Assembly: GCF_015101885.1 (NCBI RefSeq)
Contig: NZ_CP062941.1
Coordinates: 3,162,001-3,226,000 of the forward strand
Length of the DNA stretch: 64,000 nt
Direction of reading: 5' to 3'
Source: Massilia litorea
GTDB taxonomy: Bacteria > Pseudomonadota > Gammaproteobacteria > Burkholderiales > Burkholderiaceae_D
Within the stretch, counting starts at the first letter, position 1; each line of letters opens with the position of its first letter. The notes under the pieces are model-generated. The model did not search any database. It saw only the letters and a program-made list of their open reading frames with translations, and was not told the DNA's origin. The position numbers and the translations under genes are program-made. This document shows, piece by piece, positions 26,563-34,375 of the stretch.

Positions 26563-27729
26563 TCAGTCCGGCATCACGTCCTTGAGGGTGCCGATCGGCT
26601 GGTTGACCAGCTTGCCGTTCACGCGCTTGACCTCGCGGATGTACATGTTCTGCACGATGTCGCGGGTCTTCGGATCGATGCTGATCGGGCCGCGCGGGCT
26701 GTTCCACTTCATGCCCGAGAGGGTCTTGACGGCGGCGTCGCCGGTGACATTCCCGTTCAGCTTCTTGATGGTCTCGTAGATCATGCCCATCGTGTCGTAC
26801 GCGGCGACGGTCACGAAAGTCGGAGGCTTGCTGTTCGGATTGGCGTCCGCATAGGCCTTCAGGAAGGTTTTGTTGGCGTCGTTGTCCAGCGCCGTCGAGT
26901 AATTCAGGACGGTCACCGCACCCAGCGCGCGCTCGCCCAGGGCCTCCAGGGTCGGCGAGTCGCTCGTCATGTCGCCCACGCCGAGGAACTTGATGCCGGC
27001 CTTGTCCAGGCCCTTGTCGCTGTAGGCTTTCAGCAGGCCGATGCCGTCTTCCACGCCGGGCGCGAAGAAGAACAGGGCATCCGGCTTCTCGTCCTTCACG
27101 CGCTGCACGAAGGGCGAGTAGTCGGGATTGGCCAGCGGCGTACGCGCCGAGCCGACGATCTTGCCGCCGCCTTCAGTAAAACCCTTGGCGAACAGTTTTT
27201 CGGCGTCGTGCCCCGTGCTGTAGTCGGAGACCAGCGAATACACGCGGCCGATCTTGTTCTGCGCGGTCCAGGTGCCGAAAGGTTCGGTCATCTGCTGCAT
27301 CGTCATCGAGGTGCGCAGCATATAGGGCGACTTCGCCGTGATGCCGGTCGTGACGGCGTTCATGACGATCATCGGCACCTTGCCCTGCGTCGCCACCGGC
27401 GCCACCGCGAGCGCGCTCGGCGTCAAGGAAAAGCCGACCAGGAAGCTGACCTTCTCGCGCCCGATCAGCTCCTGGGCCGCGCGCTTGGAGAGTTCGACGT
27501 TGCTGCCGCCGTCGTCGCGGTAGATGATCTGGATCTTCTTGCCGGCGACGGTGTCGCCATTCGCCTTCATCCAGGTCTTGATGCCGTCCTCGAAAGGCTT
27601 GCCGATGTTGACGAAGGGTCCGGTCAGGGCGGCGATGACGCCGATCTTGATGGTGTCCTGCGCCAACGCGCTGCTGCTCGCGAAGGGAAGGATGGCCAGG
27701 GTCATGCAGGCGAGGGTCTTGAGTTTCAT
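26563..27729 (-). CDS. ABC transporter substrate-binding protein (branched-chain/aromatic type)
   Basis: The 388-residue product has a signal peptide (cleavage near SALAQ) followed by TIKIGVIAALTGPFVNIG, the typical start of Leu/Ile/Val-type periplasmic binding proteins (peripla_BP_6). It ends with the usual PRGPISIDPKTRDIVQNMYI segment. In aromatic catabolic operons such proteins bind hydroxycinnamates or benzoates for ABC uptake. No permease or ATPase gene is in the operon, so they must be encoded elsewhere. AAGGAGACAGC precedes the start. It lies between fcs and the tannase gene. Confidence 0.88.
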   Translation of the reverse strand: MKLKTLACMTLAILPFASSSALAQDTIKIGVIAALTGPFVNIGKPFEDGIKTWMKANGDTVAGKKIQIIYRDDGGSNVELSKRAAQELIGREKVSFLVGFSLTPSALAVAPVATQGKVPMIVMNAVTTGITAKSPYMLRTSMTMQQMTEPFGTWTAQNKIGRVYSLVSDYSTGHDAEKLFAKGFTEGGGKIVGSARTPLANPDYSPFVQRVKDEKPDALFFFAPGVEDGIGLLKAYSDKGLDKAGIKFLGVGDMTSDSPTLEALGERALGAVTVLNYSTALDNDANKTFLKAYADANPNSKPPTFVTVAAYDTMGMIYETIKKLNGNVTGDAAVKTLSGMKWNSPRGPISIDPKTRDIVQNMYIREVKRVNGKLVNQPIGTLKDVMPD

Positions 27730-27766
27730 GCTGTCTCCTTGTCGTTTTAAGTTTTATGCTGCGGTT

Positions 27767-29623
27767 TTAAGCTGCAACGATTACGCTTGAATCCGTTCCG
27801 TCGTACATCGCATCGACCAGGGCCGCGCGCCGCTGCAACACCGCCGCCTGGTTGATCGAACCCTTGTCGGTCTGCTCGCGCGCATCGATCGAAGGCGGTT
27901 CGGCGAGCAGCAGCATGCGTTCGATCCGGGTCGAGGAGCCGGTGGCATTCACGTTCAACGTCTCGAGCAGCTGCCCGAAGAAGGCGCGCACCGGCGTACT
28001 GGCCAGTACCTCGGCCGCCGGCGTCCCGGCCGGCAGCGTCGACAGCGCCAGGCAGTTGTCCATGCGCGGGAAGATCATCAACCCGATCGCGTGCCGGTCC
28101 AGCCCCGTGACGACGGCGTCCTGCACATAGGGCGCGCCCTGGCTGATGACGCGCGCCCGCAGCGGTCCGACGCTCACGAAAGTGCCCGAGCTGAGCTTGA
28201 AGTCCTCGGCGATGCGCCCGTCGAACATGAAGCCCAGTTCCGGCTTGCTCTCGTCGACGAAGCGCAGGGCGTCGCCGGTGCAGTAATAGCCGTCGGCATC
28301 GAAGGCCTCGCTGGTGAGGTGCGGCGCGCGCCAGTAGCCGGGCGTGACGTGCGGGCCGTGGAAGCGCGCTTCCAGCTTGCCGTTGGTCGGCACCAGTTTG
28401 ACTTTGCAGCCCGGCGCCGGCACGCCGACATAGCCGGCGCGGCTGATCGGCCCGGTGCCGAAGGTGCAGGAAGGCGAGGTCTCCGTCATGCCCAGGCCGG
28501 TCATGATGCGGATCGATTCGCCGCAGCGTTTGAGCGCCACCTCGTCCAGGTGCTCCCAGGCCGCCTGCGACAGGCCGGCGCCGGCGCAGAAGAACAGCTT
28601 GACGCGCGAGAAGAAGGTCTGCGCCAGCTGGTCGTCGGTCTCCAGCGCTTCGGCCAGCATCTCCCAGGCGACCGGGATATTGAAATAGACCGTCGGCGCG
28701 ATCTCGCGCAGGTTGCGCAGGGTGCCGGCGAAGTCCTTCGGCGTCGGGCGGCCGTCGTCGAGGTAGAGGGTGCCGCCGTTGTACAGCACGATGCCGACGT
28801 TGTGGCTGCCGCCGAAGGTGTGGTTCCAGGGCAGCCAGTCGAGCAGCACCGGCGGTTCCTCGCCGAAGAAGGGGAAGGTCTGCAGCAGCATCTGCTGGTT
28901 CGAGCAGAGCATCTGGTGGGTCGTGATGACCGCCTTCGGCTTCTTGGTCGAGCCCGAGGTGAACAGGAACTTGGCGATGGTCGCCGGGCCGACTTGCGCG
29001 TTGCGCGCGTCGATCGTGGTCGGTTCGGTGGCGAGCAGGGAGTCGAAGCTGGTGGCCGTGTGGCCCGGCACCTCGCCGCGCGCCAGGATCAGTTCCGCGT
29101 CATGGGGCAGCACGGCTTCGAGGGCGCGTGCAAACGCCGTGCCGTCGCAGGCAAAGACGGCGCCCGGCGTCAGCTGTTCGATCAGGTCGCGCAGCTTGGC
29201 CGGGTCGGTCGCCACCAGGGAATAGGCCGGCGACAGCGGCGAGTAGGGAACGCCGGCATACATCGCGCCGAGCGCGAGCTGGAAGTGCTCCAGGTCGTTC
29301 CCGGACACGATGACCAGCGGACGCTCCTCCGACAACCCGCGATCAGACAGCGCCTGGCCGATGCGGCGCACCTTGTCCAGCACGTCCGCATACGACAGGC
29401 GGATCCACTCGCCATCCGGCCCGCGGCGCGCGACCAGCGTGCGCTCGGGGTGTTCCCGCGCGCCCGAGACCAGGCGGTCCGTGAAGCGCGCGGGGAAGGG
29501 CGCCAGCGGGGTCACGGCGTCGACATGCCAGACGCCGTCTTCCTGCCAGGCCTTGACCTCGGGGTTGCCGAGGGCGACCGCGCGCCGCTTCCCGCCGCCT
29601 GCCGGGCTTGAAACTTCAGTCAT
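27767..29623 (-). CDS. fcs: Feruloyl-CoA synthetase
   Basis: The 618-residue product belongs to the AMP-forming acyl-CoA synthetase superfamily. The core motif FLFTSGSTKKPKAVITTH, GMTETSPSCTFGTG, YYCTGDALRFVDE and the RIAEDFKLSSGTFVSVG segment are visible. The length and operon position with ech and vdh indicate ferulate activation to feruloyl-CoA. The C-terminal catalytic lysine of the usual type is in DKGSINQAAV. AGGAGG lies upstream. Both GTG 29626 and ATG 29623 fit, and I use the ATG. Ten bases separate it from the vdh stop. Confidence 0.92.
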   Translation of the reverse strand: MTEVSSPAGGGKRRAVALGNPEVKAWQEDGVWHVDAVTPLAPFPARFTDRLVSGAREHPERTLVARRGPDGEWIRLSYADVLDKVRRIGQALSDRGLSEERPLVIVSGNDLEHFQLALGAMYAGVPYSPLSPAYSLVATDPAKLRDLIEQLTPGAVFACDGTAFARALEAVLPHDAELILARGEVPGHTATSFDSLLATEPTTIDARNAQVGPATIAKFLFTSGSTKKPKAVITTHQMLCSNQQMLLQTFPFFGEEPPVLLDWLPWNHTFGGSHNVGIVLYNGGTLYLDDGRPTPKDFAGTLRNLREIAPTVYFNIPVAWEMLAEALETDDQLAQTFFSRVKLFFCAGAGLSQAAWEHLDEVALKRCGESIRIMTGLGMTETSPSCTFGTGPISRAGYVGVPAPGCKVKLVPTNGKLEARFHGPHVTPGYWRAPHLTSEAFDADGYYCTGDALRFVDESKPELGFMFDGRIAEDFKLSSGTFVSVGPLRARVISQGAPYVQDAVVTGLDRHAIGLMIFPRMDNCLALSTLPAGTPAAEVLASTPVRAFFGQLLETLNVNATGSSTRIERMLLLAEPPSIDAREQTDKGSINQAAVLQRRAALVDAMYDGTDSSVIVAA

Positions 29624-29633
29624 CACGGCCTCC

Positions 29634-31079
29634 TCAGATCGGGAAGTGGCGCGGCGTCGTCTGGACCGTGATCCAGCGCAGGTCGGTGAACTCGGCGATC
29701 GCCGCCTTGCCGCCGAAGCGCCCGTAGCCGCTGCCCTTCACGCCGCCGAAAGGCATCTGCGCCTCGTCGTGCACGGTCGGCCCGTTGATGTGGCAGATGC
29801 CCGACTCGATGCGCTGGGCGACCGCCATCGCGCGGCCGATGTCGCGCGAGAACACGGCCGAGGACAGGCCGTATTCGCTGTCGTTGGCCATCCGGATCGC
29901 TTCCTCGTCGGAGTCGAAGCGCAGCACCGAGACGATCGGCCCGAAGGACTCTTCCTGGTAGACCAGCATCTCGGGCGTGACGTCGTCGACGATTGCCGGC
30001 TGCATGATGTTCCCTTCGACGCTGGTGCCCGACTGCGTGACCCTGGCGCCGCGTGCGCGTGCATCCTGCAGCATGTTTTCGACACGCGCCGCCGCGCTCG
30101 GGTCGACCATGCCGGCCAGCGGCGCGTCCGAACGCGCGGCCTTCAGGGTCGCGGTCTTGGCGGCCAGCTTTTCGACAAAGGCGGGGGCGATCTTGCGGTC
30201 GACCAGGATGCGGTCGGCCGACATGCAGATCTGCCCCTGGTTGAAGAAGGCGGAAAAGGCCGCCGCTTCCACGGCCGCATCGAGGTCGGCGTCGTCCAGC
30301 ACGACGACCGGATTCTTGCCGCCCAATTCGAGCAGCACCGGTTTCAGGTAGCGTGCCGCCGTCTGCGCGATGATCTTGCCGACCTTGGTCGAGCCGGTGA
30401 AGTTCACGCGGCGCACGGCCGGGGCGGCGATCAGGCGTTCGACGACTTGCGCGGCGTCGTCCGGCGCATTGGTGATGACGTTGACCACGCCTTCCGGGAA
30501 GCCGGCGTCCACGAACACCTGGCCGATCAGGCGGTGCAGGGCCGGGCACAGCTCGGACGCTTTCAGGATCACGGTATTGCCGCAGGCGAGCGGCATGGCG
30601 ACCGCGCGCGTGCCGAGGATGATCGGCGCATTCCAGGGTGCGATGCCGACCACCACGCCGCAGGCCTGGCGCACGCCCATCGCGAGCGAGCCGGGTACGT
30701 CGGACGGAATGACTTCGCCGGCGATCTGGGTCGTCATGGAGGCCGCTTCGCGCAGCATGTTCGCCGCCAGCGTCACGTTGAACTGGTACCACATCGGCGC
30801 ACCGCCGCACTCGGCGACGGCGGCTTCGACGAACTGGCCGCGCAGCGCTTCCATCTTGTCGGCCGCTTTCAGCAGCAGCGTGCGCCGTGCGCCCGGCGCC
30901 ATGGCCGACCAGGCCGGGAAGGCCGCCTGCGCGGCTTGCACCGCGGCGTCGACGTCGTCGAGCGTGGCGGCGGCGGCGCGGCTGGCGACTTCGCCGGTGG
31001 CGGGATTGCGGCGCTCGAAACTGGCGCCATTCGATGCGGGACGGGCCTGGCCGTTCAACAGCAGTTCTGCTTGGAACAT
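29634..31079 (-). CDS. vdh: Vanillin dehydrogenase (aldehyde dehydrogenase family)
   Basis: The 481-residue protein shows the NAD-binding segment GIAPWNAPIILGTRAVAMP, NFTGSTKVGKII, the Glu-containing LLELGGKNPVVV and the catalytic Cys in FFNQGQICMSADRI. It oxidises vanillin to vanillate with NAD. It matches the salicylaldehyde/vanillin dehydrogenase branch in length and in local motifs (VYQEESFGPIVSVLRF). Placement between ech and fcs fixes the substrate class. A GAGGAGACC ribosome-binding site precedes the start. About 90 bp with a T-rich stretch separates it from ech. Confidence 0.92.
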   Translation of the reverse strand: MFQAELLLNGQARPASNGASFERRNPATGEVASRAAAATLDDVDAAVQAAQAAFPAWSAMAPGARRTLLLKAADKMEALRGQFVEAAVAECGGAPMWYQFNVTLAANMLREAASMTTQIAGEVIPSDVPGSLAMGVRQACGVVVGIAPWNAPIILGTRAVAMPLACGNTVILKASELCPALHRLIGQVFVDAGFPEGVVNVITNAPDDAAQVVERLIAAPAVRRVNFTGSTKVGKIIAQTAARYLKPVLLELGGKNPVVVLDDADLDAAVEAAAFSAFFNQGQICMSADRILVDRKIAPAFVEKLAAKTATLKAARSDAPLAGMVDPSAAARVENMLQDARARGARVTQSGTSVEGNIMQPAIVDDVTPEMLVYQEESFGPIVSVLRFDSDEEAIRMANDSEYGLSSAVFSRDIGRAMAVAQRIESGICHINGPTVHDEAQMPFGGVKGSGYGRFGGKAAIAEFTDLRWITVQTTPRHFPI

Positions 31080-31169
31080 CAGAGGTCTCCTCTATGTCGA
31101 TTGGAAAGGGGCGGCTACCTCGGAAACCGGGTGCCGCCTCCGTTTTTATTCTCTTACTGTCTTATTGTC

Positions 31170-32015
31170 TTACGCGTCGCTTTTTGGACGCTTGTAGGTC
31201 TGCAGGCCCGGCTTGATCGTCTTATCGTCCAGGAACTGCTTGAGGCCTTCCTTGCGGCCCTTTTCCGGATCGCGCTGGTTCGACTGGTCGGTCTTGGCGT
31301 ACAGGTAGTCCTCGCCTTGCTCCCAGGTCAGTTCGCGGCAGCGCTTGAAACCGATCTTCGCATAGCGCAGCACGACTGGATTCTTTTCCAGCAGTTTATT
31401 CGCCAGCTCGATGACGGCTTCGCGCAGCTGCTCCTTCGGCACGCTCTTGTTGATCAGGCCCATGCTTGCTGCTTCCTTGCCGGTGAAGGTGTCGCCGGTC
31501 ATGATGTAGTGCAGCGCCTGGCGGTGGCCCATGGTATCGGCCACGGCCTTGCTGACCAGGTTGCCCGGCGGGATGCCCCAGTTCACTTCCGACAGGCCGA
31601 ACACGGCGTCGTCGGCGGCAATCGCCAGGTCGCAGGCGACCAGCGGAGAAAACGCGCCGCCGAAGCACCAGCCGTTGACCATGGCGATGGTCGCCTTGCT
31701 GTACATGCGCAGCAGCTTCCACTGCCATTGCGAGCAGTCGCGCCGCATGCGTTCCTGCATGATTTCCGGCTTGCCGTCGGTCTCGCGGAAGTATTCCTTC
31801 AAGTCCATCCCCGCGGTCCAGGCGTCGCCGGCGCCGGTCAGCACGACCACTTGCGCGTCGTCGTCGAGCTCGAGGGTTTCGAGCACGTCGATCATCTCGC
31901 GGTTCAGCGTCGGGCTCATCGCATTGCGCTTTTCCGGACGGTTCAGGGTGATCCAGCCGATACCGTTCTCCACATCGACCTTGACGGTCTTCCAGCGCGC
32001 TTCGTATTTGGACAT
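31170..32015 (-). CDS. ech: Hydroxycinnamoyl-CoA hydratase/lyase
   Basis: The 281-residue crotonase-fold enzyme converts feruloyl-CoA to vanillin and acetyl-CoA without NAD. Features include GIGWITLNRPEKRNAMSP, the oxyanion-hole GWCFGGAFSPLVACD, the EVNWGIPPGNLVSKA segment typical of this lyase, and the C-terminal KQFLDDKTIKPGLQTYKRP. It leads the operon ech-vdh-fcs and its start faces a MarR gene across 91 bp that contains a perfect palindrome. GAGGAGAC lies 5 bases upstream of the ATG. Confidence 0.95.
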   Translation of the reverse strand: MSKYEARWKTVKVDVENGIGWITLNRPEKRNAMSPTLNREMIDVLETLELDDDAQVVVLTGAGDAWTAGMDLKEYFRETDGKPEIMQERMRRDCSQWQWKLLRMYSKATIAMVNGWCFGGAFSPLVACDLAIAADDAVFGLSEVNWGIPPGNLVSKAVADTMGHRQALHYIMTGDTFTGKEAASMGLINKSVPKEQLREAVIELANKLLEKNPVVLRYAKIGFKRCRELTWEQGEDYLYAKTDQSNQRDPEKGRKEGLKQFLDDKTIKPGLQTYKRPKSDA

Positions 32016-32041
32016 AATGTCTCCTCGTCGTAAGTTTTATT

Positions 32042-32058
32042 TATCAGGCTGCCTGATA
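32042..32058. promoter_or_regulatory. 17-bp palindromic operator of the ferulate operon
   Basis: TATCAGGC-T-GCCTGATA is perfectly symmetrical and lies 27 bp from the ech start and 49 bp from the marR start. A TATACT -10-like box follows near 32076. The size and symmetry fit binding by a MarR dimer such as CouR or FerC-type regulators that respond to hydroxycinnamoyl-CoA. Binding by the adjacent protein is inferred. Confidence 0.75.
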
Positions 32059-32106
32059 TGTGACTTATACTATTCGGACCTGATTCGCTTTGCAAGCACC
32101 TTTTTC

Positions 32107-32586
32107 ATGACGACTTCAAAAAAACTTTCGGCAGCGAGCCCAGCCGCATCCGCCGCCGCCAAACCGATGGGCCTGGCCTACCTGGTGGGCCGCCTCGACC
32201 ATGTGCTGAACCAGCGCCTGCGCGACAGCCTGGCGCCCGCCGGGCTCTCCGTGCCGCAATACACGGCGCTGTCCGTCTTCCGGGCGCACGGCTCCCTGTC
32301 GAACGCCCAGCTCGCCACACGGACGATGATTTCGCCGCAGTCGGCCAACGAGATGGTCAAGCAGATGGAAGCGAAGGGCTGGATTGCGCGCACGCCCGAT
32401 CCGGCGCATGGGCGGATCATCCAGATCAGTTTGACGGCAAGCGGGGAGGCGGTGCTGGGGGAGTGCGATGCGAAGGTGGCGGAGGTGGAGCGGACCATGT
32501 TTCCGGAGCTCGATGAAGCGGGGAGGGTGGAGATGCTGGGGCAGTTGAGGGGCGCGGTGAGGGCCTTGAGCATGCAGGGGATTTGA
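32107..32586 (+). CDS. MarR-family repressor of hydroxycinnamate genes
   Basis: The 159-residue product has a typical MarR fold (YLVGRLDHVLNQRLRDSLA, SNAQLATRTMISPQSANEMVKQ, wing PDPAHGRIIQISLT). I use the ATG at 32107. The frame is open 192 codons further upstream, but that part is antisense to ech and carries no recognisable protein. Divergent placement with an intervening palindrome indicates repression of ech-vdh-fcs, released by feruloyl-CoA or a related thioester as known for CouR/FerC regulators. The ligand is inferred. Confidence 0.88.
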   Translation: MTTSKKLSAASPAASAAAKPMGLAYLVGRLDHVLNQRLRDSLAPAGLSVPQYTALSVFRAHGSLSNAQLATRTMISPQSANEMVKQMEAKGWIARTPDPAHGRIIQISLTASGEAVLGECDAKVAEVERTMFPELDEAGRVEMLGQLRGAVRALSMQGI

Positions 32587-32725
32587 CGCCACGCGCCACC
32601 TGTTGGTACAGATGACGCACTTGCCCGACTTTTCAGGCCGGCCTGCCGGTTCAGGAGTAGACTGAAGTTCTCACCTCGCATGCTGTTGACGGCACCATCC
32701 GCATTCATACCGGAAAGGACCGATC

Positions 32726-33463
32726 GTGATCGTCGTCTACAAATACGGCTACCCACCCGGCACGGCGACGCCCGATATCAGCCCTTTCGTCGTCAAGCTC
32801 GAAACCTGGCTGCGCATGTCCGGCATCCCCTATGAAACCCGCACCGGCACCCGCCGCGACATGCCGAAAGCCAAGTTGCCATCCGCGCGCGTGGATGGGC
32901 AGCTGATCGCCGACTCGTCCTTCATCATCGCTCACCTCCAGCAGCATGACCCGCGCGCGCTGCGCGACACCCATCTCAGTGCCTTGCAACAAGCCCAGGC
33001 CGAGGCGATCAAAGCCCTGGCCGAAAGCCAGCTGTATTTCGTCGGCTACTACTTCCGTTGGTGCGTTGCCGGGAATTTCGACCGTTACCGGCCCTTGCTG
33101 CTCGACTACGCCAGGCGCAGCGTGCCAGCCTGGCAGCGCCCCTTGCTGCCGCTGCTCGGGAATGTGGTCCTGTCCATGATCCGGCGCCAGAAGGCACGCC
33201 AGGCATGGGAGCAGGGCATGGGGCGCCACAGCGACGAAGAGGTGCTGGCCATCGGCCGCAGTGGGGTGCAGGCCTTGGCCACGCTGCTCGGGCAGCAGGA
33301 TTACCTGTTCGGCGCGCTCCCGAGCACCGTCGACGCGAGCGTGTATGGCCAGTTGCACACACTCGTCAGGCATCCGTTTCCGGGGCCGCTGCAGGACTTC
33401 GCACTGGCGCAGGCGAACCTGATGGCCTACCACGACCGCATCGCGCAGCGCTACTGGGCATAG
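32726..33463 (+). CDS. Glutathione S-transferase-like protein (FAX/metaxin type)
   Basis: The 245-residue protein has an N-terminal thioredoxin-like domain that begins VVYKYGYPPGTATPDISPF and includes VKLETWLRMSGIPYETR, typical of the failed-axon-connections/Tom37 branch of GSTs. The C-terminal helical domain ends with PFPGPLQDFALAQANLMAYHDRI. No CxxC is present. A detoxification role is possible but the substrate is unknown. A short gap (8 bp) to the following hydrolase suggests co-transcription. An AAGGA site is present upstream (about 32714). Confidence 0.8.
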   Translation: MIVVYKYGYPPGTATPDISPFVVKLETWLRMSGIPYETRTGTRRDMPKAKLPSARVDGQLIADSSFIIAHLQQHDPRALRDTHLSALQQAQAEAIKALAESQLYFVGYYFRWCVAGNFDRYRPLLLDYARRSVPAWQRPLLPLLGNVVLSMIRRQKARQAWEQGMGRHSDEEVLAIGRSGVQALATLLGQQDYLFGALPSTVDASVYGQLHTLVRHPFPGPLQDFALAQANLMAYHDRIAQRYWA

Positions 33464-33471
33464 GGTCGGCG

Positions 33472-34362
33472 ATGAGGCAGCGGCTCGACGTCGAGTTCGT
33501 ATCCGGCCAGGAAGGCGAGCATTGCCGGGCCTGGCTGTACGAGCCTGAGGGAAAGGGCCCGTTTCCGGTCATCGTCATGGCGCACGGCCTGGGAGGCACG
33601 CGGGAAATGCGCCTGGATGCCTTCGCGGAGCGCTTTTCCGGCGCCGGCCATGCCTGCCTCGTCTTCGACTACCGTCACTTCGGGGCGAGCGATGGCCATC
33701 CCCGGCAATTGCTCGACATCGGCCGGCAGCTGCAGGACTGGTCTTCCGCCATCGCCTTCGTGCGGCAGCAGGAAAACTGCCGGGCCGACCAGGTCGTGCT
33801 GTGGGGAACGTCCTTCAGTGGCGGCCACGTGCTCGTTGCCGCGGCGGAGGACAGGCAGGTCGCTGCCGTCATTGCCCAGTGCCCATTCACTGACGGTATC
33901 GCATCCGCACTGGCCATGGACTGGCGCAGCAGCGTCAAGGTGACGGCCAAAGCCGTCTGCGACGTGCTCCGGTCGGCTGTGGGAATGTCGCCGCTGTTCG
34001 TGCCTGCCGCAGGTCCGCCGCGCTCCGCGGCGCTGATGACCGCGCCGGACGCGCAGCCCGGTTACCTGGCGCTGGTGCCCACGGAAACGCTCTTCGACAA
34101 CCGGGTCGCCGCGCGCTGCGCGCTGGACATTATTCCCTACCGGCCGGGCCGCAGGGCGGCGCAGCTAACCTGTCCAGTGCTGTTCTGCATTTGTGAAGCC
34201 GACTCGGTCGCCCCGGCCGGGCCAGCCCTGCGTTATGCAGGAGAGGCGCCCGGCGCCGAGGTGCGCTTGTATGCGCACAGGCACTTCGATATCTATGTCG
34301 GCGCAGGCTTCGAGGAAGCCGTTGCCGACCAGCTCGCGTTTCTGCGGCGCTGCATTGCGTGA
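33472..34362 (+). CDS. Alpha/beta hydrolase
   Basis: The 296-residue hydrolase has VIVMAHGLGGTREMRL (oxyanion loop), the nucleophile motif GTSFSGG, and a late catalytic His in YAHRHFDIYVG. LFDYRHFGASDG is typical of dienelactone-hydrolase-like or X-Pro peptidase-like alpha/beta enzymes. The substrate is unknown. The start at 33472 (ATG) is 8 bp past the GST-like stop. A longer frame to 33058 overlaps that gene and is rejected. The two genes probably form a small detoxification operon. Confidence 0.82.
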   Translation: MRQRLDVEFVSGQEGEHCRAWLYEPEGKGPFPVIVMAHGLGGTREMRLDAFAERFSGAGHACLVFDYRHFGASDGHPRQLLDIGRQLQDWSSAIAFVRQQENCRADQVVLWGTSFSGGHVLVAAAEDRQVAAVIAQCPFTDGIASALAMDWRSSVKVTAKAVCDVLRSAVGMSPLFVPAAGPPRSAALMTAPDAQPGYLALVPTETLFDNRVAARCALDIIPYRPGRRAAQLTCPVLFCICEADSVAPAGPALRYAGEAPGAEVRLYAHRHFDIYVGAGFEEAVADQLAFLRRCIA

Positions 34363-34375
34363 CAGGGGGGCTGTG

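Noticed and set aside
31531..32106. Long N-terminal extension of the MarR regulator
   Set aside because: Lies antisense to ech and covers the operator; MarR homology begins after the ATG at 32107.
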